From contig OU964921.1 of the NCBI GenBank assembly GCA_918807975.1, positions 12,247,498-12,311,497 of the forward strand: 64,000 nt of DNA, given 5' to 3'. Numbering within the stretch: the first letter of the stretch is position 1; each line of letters starts with the position of its first letter. Positions 31,201 through 45,091 of the stretch are shown here, in pieces. The notes beneath the pieces were generated by a model. It ran no database searches. It was not told the origin of the DNA and saw only the letters and a program-made list of their open reading frames with translations. Position numbers and translations under genes: made by a program. This DNA is from Aplidium turbinatum (lineage: Eukaryota; Chordata; Ascidiacea; Aplousobranchia; Polyclinidae).

Positions 31201-34200
31201 TCCCGAAATATTTTTCGGAATTTTATTTTTGAATCGTGTTCAGAATTAAATTTCCTTTCCAGGGATGGCAAACTCGTGGTGGGGCAGACGAAGGAAACGC
31301 GAGCAGAATGGTTTAAAAATGGGGGAAATGTCTTACGTATTTAAAAATAAATAGAGATTTTAACGTTGATAAACGCCTTCAATTAGGCGCCTATAAAAAT
31401 ATTTTCCCGAAATATTTTTCGGAATTTTATTTTTGAATCGTGTTCAGAATTAAATTTCCTTTCCAGGGGTGGCAAGCTCGTGGTGGGGCAGACTAAGGAA
31501 ACGCGAGCAGAATGGTTTAAAAATGGAAGAAATGTCTTACGTATTTAAAAATAAATAGAGATTTTAACGTTTATAGACGCCTTCAATTGACCGTCTATAA
31601 AAATATTTTCCCGAAATATTTTTCGGAATTTTATTTTTGAATCGTGTTCAGAATTAAATTTCCTTTCCAGGGATGGCAAACTCGTGGTGGGGCAGACGAA
31701 GGAAACGCGAGCAGAATGGTTTAAAAATGGGGGAAATGTCTTACGTATTTAAAAATAAATAGAGATTTTAACGTTGATAAACGCCTTCAATTAGGCGCCT
31801 ATAAAAATATTTTCCCGAAATATTTTTCGGAATTTTATTTTTGAATCGTGTTCAGAATTAAATTTCCTTTCCAGGGATGGCAAGCTCGTGGTGGGGCAGA
31901 CGAAGGAAACGCGAGCAGAATGGTTTAAAAATGGAAGAAATGTCTTACGTATTTAAAAATAAATAGAGATTTTAACGTTGATAAACGCCTTCAATTAGGC
32001 GTCTATAAAAATATTTTCCCGAAATATTTTTCGGAATTTTATTTTTGAATCGTGTTCAGAATTAAATTTCCTTTCCAGGGGTGGCAAGCTCGTGGTGGGG
32101 CAGACGAAGGAAACGCGAGCAGAATGGTTTAAAAATGGGGGAAATGTCTTACGTATTTAAAAATAGAGATTTTAACGTTTATAGACGCCTTCAATCAAGC
32201 GCCTATAAAAATATTTTCCCGATATATTTTTCGGAATTTTATTTTTGAATCGTGTTCAGAATTAAATTTCCTTTCCAGGGATGGCAAGCTCGTGGTGGGG
32301 CAGACGAAGGAAACGCGAGCAGAATGGTTTAAAAATGGGGGAAATGTCTTACGTATTTAAAAATAAATAGAGTTTTTAACGTAAATGCACGCCTTCAATT
32401 AAGCGTCTATAAAAATATTTTCCCGATATATTTTTCGGAATTTTATTTTTGAATCGTGTTCAGAATTAAATTTCCTTTCCAGGGGTGGCAAGCTCGTGGT
32501 GGGGCAGACGAAGGAAACGCGAGCAGAATGGTTTAAAAATGGAAGAAATGTCTTACGTATTTAAAAATAAATAGAGATTTTAACGTTTATAGACGCCTTC
32601 AATTGACCGTCTATAAAAATATTTTCCCGAAATATTTTTCGGAATTTTATTTTTGAATCGTGTTCAGAATTAAATTTCCTTTCCAGGGATGGCAAGCTCG
32701 TGGTGGGGCAGACGAAGGAAACGCGAGCAGAATGGTTTAAAAATGGGGGAAATGTCTTACGTATTTAAAAATAGATAGAGATTTTAACGTTGATAAACGC
32801 CTTCAATTAGGCGCCTATAAAAATATTTTCCCGAAATATTTTTCGGAATTTTATTTTTGAATCGTGTTCAAAATTAAATTTCCTTTCCAGGGGTGGCAAG
32901 CTCGTGGTGGGGCAGACGAAGGAAACGCGAGCAGAATGGTTTAAAAATGGAAGAAATGTCTTACGTATTTAAAAATAGAGATTTTAACGTTTATAGACGC
33001 CTTCAATCAAGCGCCTATAAAAATATTTTCCCGATATATTTTTCGGAATTTTATTTTTGAATCGTGTTCAGAATTAAATTTCCTTTCCAGGGATGACAAG
33101 CTCGTGGTGGGGCAGACGAAGGAAACGCGAGCAGAATGGTTTAAAAATGGGGTAAATGTCTTACGGATTTAAAAATAAATAGAGATTTTAACGTTGATAA
33201 ACGCCTTCAATTAGGCGCCTATAAAAATATTTTCCCGATATATTTTTCGGAATTTTATTTTTGAATCGTGTTCAGAATTAAATTTCCTTTCCAGGGGTGG
33301 CAAGCTCGTGGTGGGGCAGACAAAGGAAACGCGAGCAGAATGGTTTAAAAATGGGGGAAATGTCTTACGTATTTAAAAATAAATAGAGTTTTTAACGTAT
33401 ATGCACGCCTTCAATTAAGCGTCTATAAAAATATTTTCCCGATATATTTTTCGGAATTTTATTTTTGAATCGTGTTCAGAATTAAATTTCCTTTCCAGGG
33501 ATGGCAAGCTCGTGGTGGGGCAGACGAAGGAAACGCGAGCAGAATGGTTTAAAAATGGAAGAAATGTCTTACGTATTTAAAAATAAATAGAGATTTTAAC
33601 GTTTATAGACGCCTTCAATTGACCGTCTATAAAAATATTTTCCCGAAATATTTTTCGGAATTTTATTTTTGAATCGTGTTCAGAATTAAATTTCCTTTCC
33701 AGGGATGGCAAACTCGTGGTGGGGCAGACGAAGGAAACGCGAGCAGAATGGTTTAAAAATGGGGTAAATGTCTTACGTATTTAAAAATAAATAGAGATTT
33801 TAACGTTGATAAACGCCTTCAATTAGGCGCCTATAAAAATATTTTCCCGAAATATTTTTCGGAATTTTATTTTTGAATCGTGTTCAGAATTAAATTTCCT
33901 TTCCAGGGATGGCAAGCTCGTGGTGGGGCAGACGAAGGAAACGCGAGCAGAATGGTTTAAAAATGGGGGAAATGTCTTACGTATTTAAAAATAAATAGAG
34001 ATTTTAACGTTTATAGACGCCTTCAATCAAGCGCATATAAAAATATTTTCCCGATATATTTTTCGGAATTTTATTTTTGAATCGTGTTCAGAATTAAATT
34101 TCCTTTCCAGGGATGGCAAGCTCGTGGTGGGGCAGACGAAGGAAACGCGAGCAGAATGGTTTAAAAATGGGGGAAATGTCTTACGTATTTAAAAATAGAG

Positions 34201-37200
34201 ATTTTAACGTTTATAGACGCCTTCAATCAAGCGTCTATAAAAATATTTTCCCGATATATTTTTCGGAATTTTATTTTTGAATCGTGTTCAGAATTAAATT
34301 TCCTTTCCAGGGGTGGCAAGCTCGTGGTGGGGCAGACGAAGGAAACGCGAGCAGAATGGTTTAAAAATGGGGTAAATGTCTTACGTATTTAAAAATAAAT
34401 AGAGTTTTTAACGTATATGCACGCCTTCAATTAAGCGTCTATAAAAATATTTTCCCGATATATTTTTCGGAATTTTATTTTTGAATCGTGTTCAGAATTA
34501 AATTTCCTTGACAGGGGTGGCAAGCTCGTGGTGGGGCAGACTAAGGAAACGCGAGCAGAATGGTTTAAAAATGGAAGAAATGTCTTACGTATTTAAAAAT
34601 AAATAGAGATTTTAACGTTTATAGACGCCTTCAATTGACCGTCTATAAAAATATTTTCCCGAAATATTTTTCGGAATTTTATTTTTGAATCGTGTTCAGA
34701 ATTAAATTTCCTTTCCAGGGATGGCAAACTCGTGGTGGGGCAGACGAAGGAAACGCGAGCAGAATGGTTTAAAAATGGGGGAAATGTCTTACGTATTTAA
34801 AAATAAATAGAGATTTTAACGTTGATAAACGCCTTCAATTAGGCGCCTATAAAAATATTTTCCCGAAATATTTTTCGGAATTTTATTTTTGAATCGTGTT
34901 CAGAATTAAATTTCCTTTCCAGGGGTGGCAAGCTCGTGGTGGGGCAGACTAAGGAAACGCGAGCAGAATGGTTTAAAAATGGAAGAAATGTCTTACGTAT
35001 TTAAAAATAAATAGAGATTTTAACGTTTATAGACGCCTTCAATTGACCGTCTATAAAAATATTTTCCCGAAATATTTTTCGGAATTTTATTTTTGAATCG
35101 TGTTCAGAATTAAATTTCCTTTCCAGGGATGGCAAACTCGTGGTGGGGCAGACGAAGGAAACGCGAGCAGAATGGTTTAAAAATGGGGGAAATGTCTTAC
35201 GTATTTAAAAATAAATAGAGATTTTAACGTTGATAAACGCCTTCAATTAGGCGCCTATAAAAATATTTTCCCGAAATATTTTTCGGAATTTTATTTTTGA
35301 ATCGTGTTCAGAATTAAATTTCCTTTCCAGGGATGGCAAGCTCGTGGTGGGGCAGACGAAGGAAACGCGAGCAGAATGGTTTAAAAATGGAAGAAATGTC
35401 TTACGTATTTAAAAATAAATAGAGATTTTAACGTTGATAAACGCCTTCAATTAGGCGTCTATAAAAATATTTTCCCGAAATATTTTTCGGAATTTTATTT
35501 TTGAATCGTGTTCAGAATTAAATTTCCTTTCCAGGGGTGGCAAGCTCGTGGTGGGGCAGACGAAGGAAACGCGAGCAGAATGGTTTAAAAATGGGGGAAA
35601 TGTCTTACGTATTTAAAAATAGAGATTTTAACGTTTATAGACGCCTTCAATCAAGCGCCTATAAAAATATTTTCCCGATATATTTTTCGGAATTTTATTT
35701 TTGAATCGTGTTCAGAATTAAATTTCCTTTCCAGGGATGGCAAGCTCGTGGTGGGGCAGACGAAGGAAACGCGAGCAGAATGGTTTAAAAATGGGGGAAA
35801 TGTCTTACGTATTTAAAAATAAATAGAGTTTTTAACGTAAATGCACGCCTTCAATTAAGCGTCTATAAAAATATTTTCCCGATATATTTTTCGGAATTTT
35901 ATTTTTGAATCGTGTTCAGAATTAAATTTCCTTTCCAGGGGTGGCAAGCTCGTGGTGGGGCAGACGAAGGAAACGCGAGCAGAATGGTTTAAAAATGGAA
36001 GAAATGTCTTACGTATTTAAAAATAAATAGAGATTTTAACGTTTATAGACGCCTTCAATTGACCGTCTATAAAAATATTTTCCCGAAATATTTTTCGGAA
36101 TTTTATTTTTGAATCGTGTTCAGAATTAAATTTCCTTTCCAGGGATGGCAAGCTCGTGGTGGGGCAGACGAAGGAAACGCGAGCAGAATGGTTTAAAAAT
36201 GGGGGAAATGTCTTACGTATTTAAAAATAGATAGAGATTTTAACGTTGATAAACGCCTTCAATTAGGCGCCTATAAAAATATTTTCCCGAAATATTTTTC
36301 GGAATTTTATTTTTGAATCGTGTTCAAAATTAAATTTCCTTTCCAGGGGTGGCAAGCTCGTGGTGGGGCAGACGAAGGAAACGCGAGCAGAATGGTTTAA
36401 AAATGGAAGAAATGTCTTACGTATTTAAAAATAGAGATTTTAACGTTTATAGACGCCTTCAATCAAGCGCCTATAAAAATATTTTCCCGATATATTTTTC
36501 GGAATTTTATTTTTGAATCGTGTTCAGAATTAAATTTCCTTTCCAGGGATGACAAGCTCGTGGTGGGGCAGACGAAGGAAACGCGAGCAGAATGGTTTAA
36601 AAATGGGGTAAATGTCTTACGGATTTAAAAATAAATAGAGATTTTAACGTTGATAAACGCCTTCAATTAGGCGCCTATAAAAATATTTTCCCGATATATT
36701 TTTCGGAATTTTATTTTTGAATCGTGTTCAGAATTAAATTTCCTTTCCAGGGGTGGCAAGCTCGTGGTGGGGCAGACAAAGGAAACGCGAGCAGAATGGT
36801 TTAAAAATGGGGGAAATGTCTTACGTATTTAAAAATAAATAGAGTTTTTAACGTATATGCACGCCTTCAATTAAGCGTCTATAAAAATATTTTCCCGATA
36901 TATTTTTCGGAATTTTATTTTTGAATCGTGTTCAGAATTAAATTTCCTTTCCAGGGATGGCAAGCTCGTGGTGGGGCAGACGAAGGAAACGCGAGCAGAA
37001 TGGTTTAAAAATGGAAGAAATGTCTTACGTATTTAAAAATAAATAGAGATTTTAACGTTTATAGACGCCTTCAATTGACCGTCTATAAAAATATTTTCCC
37101 GAAATATTTTTCGGAATTTTATTTTTGAATCGTGTTCAGAATTAAATTTCCTTTCCAGGGATGGCAAACTCGTGGTGGGGCAGACGAAGGAAACGCGAGC

Positions 37201-40200
37201 AGAATGGTTTAAAAATGGGGTAAATGTCTTACGTATTTAAAAATAAATAGAGATTTTAACGTTGATAAACGCCTTCAATTAGGCGCCTATAAAAATATTT
37301 TCCCGAAATATTTTTCGGAATTTTATTTTTGAATCGTGTTCAGAATTAAATTTCCTTTCCAGGGATGGCAAGCTCGTGGTGGGGCAGACGAAGGAAACGC
37401 GAGCAGAATGGTTTAAAAATGGGGGAAATGTCTTACGTATTTAAAAATAAATAGAGATTTTAACGTTTATAGACGCCTTCAATCAAGCGCATATAAAAAT
37501 ATTTTCCCGATATATTTTTCGGAATTTTATTTTTGAATCGTGTTCAGAATTAAATTTCCTTTCCAGGGATGGCAAGCTCGTGGTGGGGCAGACGAAGGAA
37601 ACGCGAGCAGAATGGTTTAAAAATGGAAGAAATGTCTTACGTATTTAAAAATAAATAGAGATTTTAACGTTTATAGACGCCTTCAATCAAGCGCCTATAA
37701 AAATATTTTCCCGAAATATTTTTCGGAATTTTATTTTTGAATCGTGTTCAGAATTAAATTTCCTTTCCAGGGATGGCAAGCTCGTGGTGGGGCAGACGAA
37801 GGAAACGCGAGCAGAATGGTTTAAAAATGGGGGAAATGTCTTACGTATTTAAAAATAAATAGAGTTTTTAACGTATATGCACGCCTTCAATTAAGCGTCT
37901 ATAAAAATATTTTCCCGATATATTTTTCGGAATTTTATTTTTGAATCGTGTTCAGAATTAAATTTCCTTTCCAGGGGTGGCAAGCTCGTGGTGGGGCAGA
38001 CTAAGGAAACGCGAGCAGAATGGTTTAAAAATGGAAGAAATGTCTTACGTATTTAAAAATAAACAGAGATTTTAACGTTTATACACGCCTTCAATTGACC
38101 GTCTATAAAAATATTTTTCCGAAATATTTTTCGGAATTTTATTTTTGAATCGTGTTCAGAATTAAATTTCCTTTCCAGGGATGGCAAGCTCGTGGTGGGG
38201 CAGACGAAGGAAACGCGAGCAGAATGGCTTAAAAATGGGGGAATTGTCTTATGTATTTAAAAATAAATAGAGATTTTAACGTTGATAAACGCCTTCAATT
38301 AGGCGTCTATAAAAATATTTTTCCGAAATATTTTTCGGAATTTTATTTTTGAATCGTGTTCAGAATTAAATTTCCTTTCCAGGGGTGGCAAGCTCGTGGT
38401 GGGGCAGACGAAGGAAACGCGAGCAGAATGGTTTAAAAATGGGGGAAATGTCTTACGTATTTAAAAATAGAGATTTTAACGTTTATAGACGCCTTCAATC
38501 AAGCGCCTATAAAAATATTTTCCCGATATATTTTTCGGAATTTTATTTTTGAATCGTGTTCAGAATTAAATTTCCCTTCCAGGGGTGGCAAGCTCGTGGT
38601 GGGGCAGACGAAGGAAACGCGAGCAGAATGGTTTAAAAATGGGGGAAATGTCTTACGTATTTAAAAATAAATAGAGTTTTTAACGTATATGCACGCCTTC
38701 AATTAAGCGTCTATAAAAATATTTTCCCGATATATTTTTCGGAATTTTATTTTTGAATCGTGTTCAGAATTAAATTTCCTTTCCAGGGGTGGCAAGCTCG
38801 TGGTGGGGCAGACTAAGGAAACGCGAGCAGAATGGTTTAAAAATGGAAGAAATGTCTTACGTATTTAAAAATAAATAGAGATTTTAACGTTTATAGACGC
38901 CTTCAATTGACCGTCTATAAAAATATTTTCCCGAAATATTTTTCGGAATTTTATTTTTGAATCGTGTTCAGAATTAAATTTCCTTTCCAGGGATGGCAAA
39001 CTCGTGGTGGGGCAGACGAAGGAAACGCGAGCAGAATGGTTTAAAAATGGGGGAAATGTCTTACGTATTTAAAAATAAATAGAGATTTTAACGTTGATAA
39101 ACGCCTTCAATTAGGCGCCTATAAAAATATTTTCCCGAAATATTTTTCGGAATTTTATTTTTGAATCGTGTTCAGAATTAAATTTCCTTTCCAGGGATGG
39201 CAAGCTCGTGGTGGGGCAGACGAAGGAAACGCGAGCAGAATGGTTTAAAAATGGAAGAAATGTCTTACGTATTTAAAAATAAATAGAGATTTTAACGTTG
39301 ATAAACGCCTTCAATTAGGCGCCTATAAAAATATTTTCCCGAAATATTTTTCGGAATTTTATTTTTGAATCGTGTTCAGAATTAAATTTCCTTTCCAGGG
39401 GTGGCAAGCTCGTGGTGGGGCAGACGAAGGAAACGCGAGCAGAATGGTTTAAAAATGGAAGAAATGTCTTACGTATTTAAAAATAGAGATTTTAACGTTT
39501 ATAGACGCCTTCAATCAAGCGCCTATAAAAATATTTTCCCGATATATTTTTCGGAATTTTATTTTTGAATCGTGTTCAGAATTAAATTTCCTTTCCAGGG
39601 ATGGCAAGCTCGTGGTGGGGCAGACGAAGGAAACGCGAGCAGAATGGTTTAAAAATGGGGTAAATGTCTTACGTATTTAAAAATAAATAGAGTTTTTAAC
39701 GTAAATGCACGCCTTCAATTAAGCGTCTATAAAAATATTTTCCCGATATATTTTTCGGAATTTTATTTTTGAATCGTGTTCAGAATTAAATTTCCTTTCC
39801 AGGGGTGGCAAGCTCGTGGTGGGGCAGACGAAGGAAACGCGAGCAGAATGGTTTAAAAATGGAAGAAATGTCTTACGTATTTAAAAATAAATAGAGATTT
39901 TAACGTTTATGGATGCCTTCAATTGACCGTCTATAAAAATATTTTCCCGATATATTTTTCGGAATTTTATTTTTGAATCGTGTTCAGAATTAAATTTCCT
40001 TTCCAGGGATGGCAAGCTCGTGGTGGGGCAGACGAAGGAAACGCGAGCAGAATGGTTTAAAAATGGAAGAAATGTCTTACGTATTTAAAAATAAATAGAG
40101 ATTTTAACGTTTATAGACGCCTTCAATTGACCGTCTATAAAAATATTTTCCCGAAATATTTTTCGGAATTTTATTTTTGAATCGTGTTCAGAATTAAATT

Positions 40201-43200
40201 TCCTTTCCAGGGATGACAAGCTCGTGGTGGGGCAGACGAAGGAAACGCGAGCAGAATGGTTTAAAAATGGGGTAAATGTCTTATGTATTTAAAAATAAAT
40301 AGAGATTTTAACGTTGATAAACGCCTTCAATTAGGCGTCTATAAAAATATTTTTCCGAAATATTTTTCGGAATTTTATTTTTGAATCGTGTTCAGAATTA
40401 AATTTCCTTTCCAGGGGTGGCAAGCTCGTGGTGGGGCAGACGAAGGAAACGCGAGCAGAATGGTTTAAAAATGGGGGAAATGTCTTACGTATTTAAAAAT
40501 AGAGATTTTAACGTTTATAGACGCCTTCAATCAAGCGTCTATAAAAATATTTTCCCGATATATTTTTCGGAATTTTATTTTTGAATCGTGTTCAGAATTA
40601 AATTTCCTTTCCAGGGGTGGCAAGCTCGTGGTGGGGCAGACGAAGGAAACGCGAGCAGAATGGTTTAAAAATGGGGTAAATGTCTTACGTATTTAAAAAT
40701 AAATAGAGTTTTTAACGTATATGCACGCCTTCAATTAAGCGTCTATAAAAATATTTTCCCGATATATTTTTCGGAATTTTATTTTTGAATCGTGTTCAGA
40801 ATTAAATTTCCTTGACAGGGGTGGCAAGCTCGTGGTGGGGCAGACTAAGGAAACGCGAGCAGAATGGTTTAAAAATGGAAGAAATGTCTTACGTATTTAA
40901 AAATAAATAGAGATTTTAACGTTTATAGACGCCTTCAATTGACCGTCTATAAAAATATTTTCCCGAAATATTTTTCGGAATTTTATTTTTGAATCGTGTT
41001 CAGAATTAAATTTCCTTTCCAGGGATGGCAAACTCGTGGTGGGGCAGACGAAGGAAACGCGAGCAGAATGGTTTAAAAATGGGGGAAATGTCTTACGTAT
41101 TTAAAAATAAATAGAGATTTTAACGTTGATAAACGCCTTCAATTAGGCGCCTATAAAAATATTTTCCCGAAATATTTTTCGGAATTTTATTTTTGAATCG
41201 TGTTCAGAATTAAATTTCCTTTCCAGGGGTGGCAAGCTCGTGGTGGGGCAGACTAAGGAAACGCGAGCAGAATGGTTTAAAAATGGAAGAAATGTCTTAC
41301 GTATTTAAAAATAAATAGAGATTTTAACGTTTATAGACGCCTTCAATTGACCGTCTATAAAAATATTTTCCCGAAATATTTTTCGGAATTTTATTTTTGA
41401 ATCGTGTTCAGAATTAAATTTCCTTTCCAGGGATGGCAAACTCGTGGTGGGGCAGACGAAGGAAACGCGAGCAGAATGGTTTAAAAATGGGGGAAATGTC
41501 TTACGTATTTAAAAATAAATAGAGATTTTAACGTTGATAAACGCCTTCAATTAGGCGCCTATAAAAATATTTTCCCGAAATATTTTTCGGAATTTTATTT
41601 TTGAATCGTGTTCAGAATTAAATTTCCTTTCCAGGGATGGCAAGCTCGTGGTGGGGCAGACGAAGGAAACGCGAGCAGAATGGTTTAAAAATGGAAGAAA
41701 TGTCTTACGTATTTAAAAATAAATAGAGATTTTAACGTTGATAAACGCCTTCAATTAGGCGCCTATAAAAATATTTTCCCGAAATATTTTTCGGAATTTT
41801 ATTTTTGAATCGTGTTCAGAATTAAATTTCCTTTCCAGGGGTGGCAAGCTCGTGGTGGGGCAGACGAAGGAAACGCGAGCAGAATGGTTTAAAAATGGGG
41901 GAAATGTCTTACGTATTTAAAAATAGAGATTTTAACGTTTATAGACGCCTTCAATCAAGCGCCTATAAAAATATTTTCCCGATATATTTTTCGGAATTTT
42001 ATTTTTGAATCGTGTTCAGAATTAAATTTCCTTTCCAGGGATGGCAAGCTCGTGGTGGGGCAGACGAAGGAAACGCGAGCAGAATGGTTTAAAAATGGGG
42101 GAAATGTCTTACGTATTTAAAAATAAATAGAGTTTTTAACGTAAATGCACGCCTTCAATTAAGCGTCTATAAAAATATTTTCCCGATATATTTTTCGGAA
42201 TTTTATTTTTGAATCGTGTTCAGAATTAAATTTCCTTTCCAGGGGTGGCAAGCTCGTGGTGGGGCAGACGAAGGAAACGCGAGCAGAATGGTTTAAAAAT
42301 GGAAGAAATGTCTTACGTATTTAAAAATAAATAGAGATTTTAACGTTTATAGACGCCTTCAATTGACCGTCTATAAAAATATTTTCCCGAAATATTTTTC
42401 GGAATTTTATTTTTGAATCGTGTTCAGAATTAAATTTCCTTTCCAGGGATGGCAAACTCGTGGTGGGGCAGACGAAGGAAACGCGAGCAGAATGGTTTAA
42501 AAATGGGGGAAATGTCTTACGTATTTAAAAATAGATAGAGATTTTAACGTTGATAAACGCCTTCAATTAGGCGCCTATAAAAATATTTTCCCGAAATATT
42601 TTTCGGAATTTTATTTTTGAATCGTGTTCAAAATTAAATTTCCTTTCCAGGGGTGGCAAGCTCGTGGTGGGGCAGACGAAGGAAACGCGAGCAGAATGGT
42701 TTAAAAATGGAAGAAATGTCTTACGTATTTAAAAATAGAGATTTTAACGTTTATAGACGCCTTCAATCAAGCGCCTATAAAAATATTTTCCCGATATATT
42801 TTTCGGAATTTTATTTTTGAATCGTGTTCAGAATTAAATTTCCTTTCCAGGGATGACAAGCTCGTGGTGGGGCAGACGAAGGAAACGCGAGCAGAATGGT
42901 TTAAAAATGGGGTAAATGTCTTACGGATTTAAAAATAAATAGAGATTTTAACGTTGATAAACGCCTTCAATTAGGCGCCTATAAAAATATTTTCCCGATA
43001 TATTTTTCGGAATTTTATTTTTGAATCGTGTTCAGAATTAAATTTCCTTTCCAGGGGTGGCAAGCTCGTGGTGGGGCAGACAAAGGAAACGCGAGCAGAA
43101 TGGTTTAAAAATGGGGGAAATGTCTTACGTATTTAAAAATAAATAGAGTTTTTAACGTATATGCACGCCTTCAATTAAGCGTCTATAAAAATATTTTCCC

Positions 43201-45014
43201 GATATATTTTTCGGAATTTTATTTTTGAATCGTGTTCAGAATTAAATTTCCTTTCCAGGGGTGGCAAGCTCGTGGTGGGGCAGACGAAGGAAACGCGAGC
43301 AGAATGGTTTAAAAATGGAAGAAATGTCTTACGTATTTAAAAATAAATAGAGATTTTAACGTTTACAGACGCCTTCAATTGACCGTCTATAAAAATATTT
43401 TCCCGAAATATTTTTCGGAATTTTATTTTTGAATCGTGTTCAGAATTAAATTTCCTTTCCAGGGGTGGCAAGCTCGTGGTGGGGCAGACGAAGGAAACGC
43501 GAGCAGAATGGTTTAAAAATGGAGGAAATGTCTTACGTATTTAAAAATAAATAGAGTTTTTAACGTTGATAAACGCCTTCAATTAAGCGTCTATAAAAAT
43601 ATTTTCCCGAAATATTTTTCGGAATTTTATTTTTGAATCGTGTTCAAAATTAAATTTGCTTTCCAGGGATGGCAAGCTCGTGGTGGGGCAGACAAAGGAA
43701 ACGCGAGCAGAATGGTTTAAATATGGGGTAAATGTCTTACGTATTTAAAAATAAATAGAGTTTTTAACGTATATGCACGCCTTCAATTAAGCGTCTATAA
43801 AAATATTTTCCCGATATATTTTTCGGAATTTTATTTTTGAATCGTGTTCAGAATTAAATTTCCTTTCCAGGGGTGGCAAGCTCGTGGTGGGGCAGACGAA
43901 GGAAACGCGAGCAGAATGGTTTAAAAATGGAAGAAATGTCTTACGTATTTAAAAATAAATAGAGATTTTAACGTTTATAGACGCCTTCAGTTGAGCGTCT
44001 ATAAAAATATTTTCCCGAAATATTTTTCGGAATTTTATTTTTGAATCGTGTTCAGAATTAAATTTCCTTTCCAGGGATGGCAAGCTCGTGGTGGGGCAGA
44101 CGAAGGAAACGCAAGCAGAATGGTTTCAAAATGGAAGAAATGTCTTACGTATTTAAAAATAAATAGAGATTTTAACGTTGATAAACGCCTTCAATTAGGC
44201 GCCTATAAAAATATTTTCCCGAAATATTTTTCGGAATTTTATTTTTGAATCGTGTTCAGAATTAAATTTCCTTTCCAGGGGTGGCAAGCTCGTGGTGGGG
44301 CAGACGAAGGAAACGCGAGCAGAATGGTTTAAAAATGGGGGAAATGTCTTACGTATTTAAAAATAGAGATTTTAACGTTTATAGACGCCTTCAATCAAGC
44401 GCCTATAAAAATATTTTCCCGATATATTTTTCGGAATTTTATTTTTGAATCGTGTTCAGAATTAAATTTCCTTTCCAGGGATGGCAAGCTCGTGGTGGGG
44501 CAGACGAAGGAAACGCGAGCAGAATGGTTTAAAAATGGAAGAAATGTCTTACGTATTTAAAAATAAATAGAGATTTTAACGTTTATAGACGCCTTCAATT
44601 GACCGTGTATAAAAATATTTTCCCGATATATTTTTCGGAATTTTATTTTTGAATCGTGTTCAGAATTAAATTTCCTTTCCAGGGATGGCAAGCTCGTGGT
44701 GGGGCAGACGAAGGAAACGCGAGCAGAATGGTTTAAAAATGGGGGAAATGTCTTACGTATTTAAAAATAAATAGAGATTTTAACGTATATGCACGCCTTC
44801 AATTAAGCGTCTATAAAAATATTTTCCCGATATATTTTTCGGAATTTTATTTTTGAATCGTGTTCAGAATTAAATTTCCTTTCCAGGGGTGGCAAGCTCG
44901 TGGTGGGGCAGACGAAGGAAACGCGAGCAGAATGGTTTAAAAATGGGGAAATGTCTTACGTATTTAAAAATAAATAGAGATTTTAACGTTGATAAACGCC
45001 TTCAATTAGGCGCC

Positions 45015-45022
45015 TATAAAAA
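45015..45022 (+). promoter_or_regulatory. TATA-like box in the last left monomer
   Basis: TATAAAAA lies about 75 bases before the 48-base exon-like block and 125 bases before the first in-frame ATG of the coding core. The same box occurs in every monomer of both arms, always pointing inward. Promoter activity is inference. Confidence 0.3.
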
Positions 45023-45077
45023 TATTTTCCCGAAATATTTTTCGGAATTTTATTTTTGAATCGTGTTCAGAATTAAA

Positions 45078-45089
45078 TTTGCTTTCCAG
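45078..45089 (+). promoter_or_regulatory. 3' splice-site-like motif before the coding core
   Basis: TTTGCTTTCCAG is a pyrimidine-rich tract ending in CAG. Equivalent motifs (mostly TTTCCTTTCCAG) are present in nearly every monomer. It resembles a good metazoan acceptor. Use in splicing is untested. Confidence 0.4.
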
Positions 45090-45091
45090 GG

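Noticed and set aside
44048-44248. 66-codon frame spanning one array monomer (also 49290-49490)
   Set aside because: Open only because single monomers lost the usual stop after the ATGGTT segment; other monomers do not keep it open, so it is not a gene in itself.
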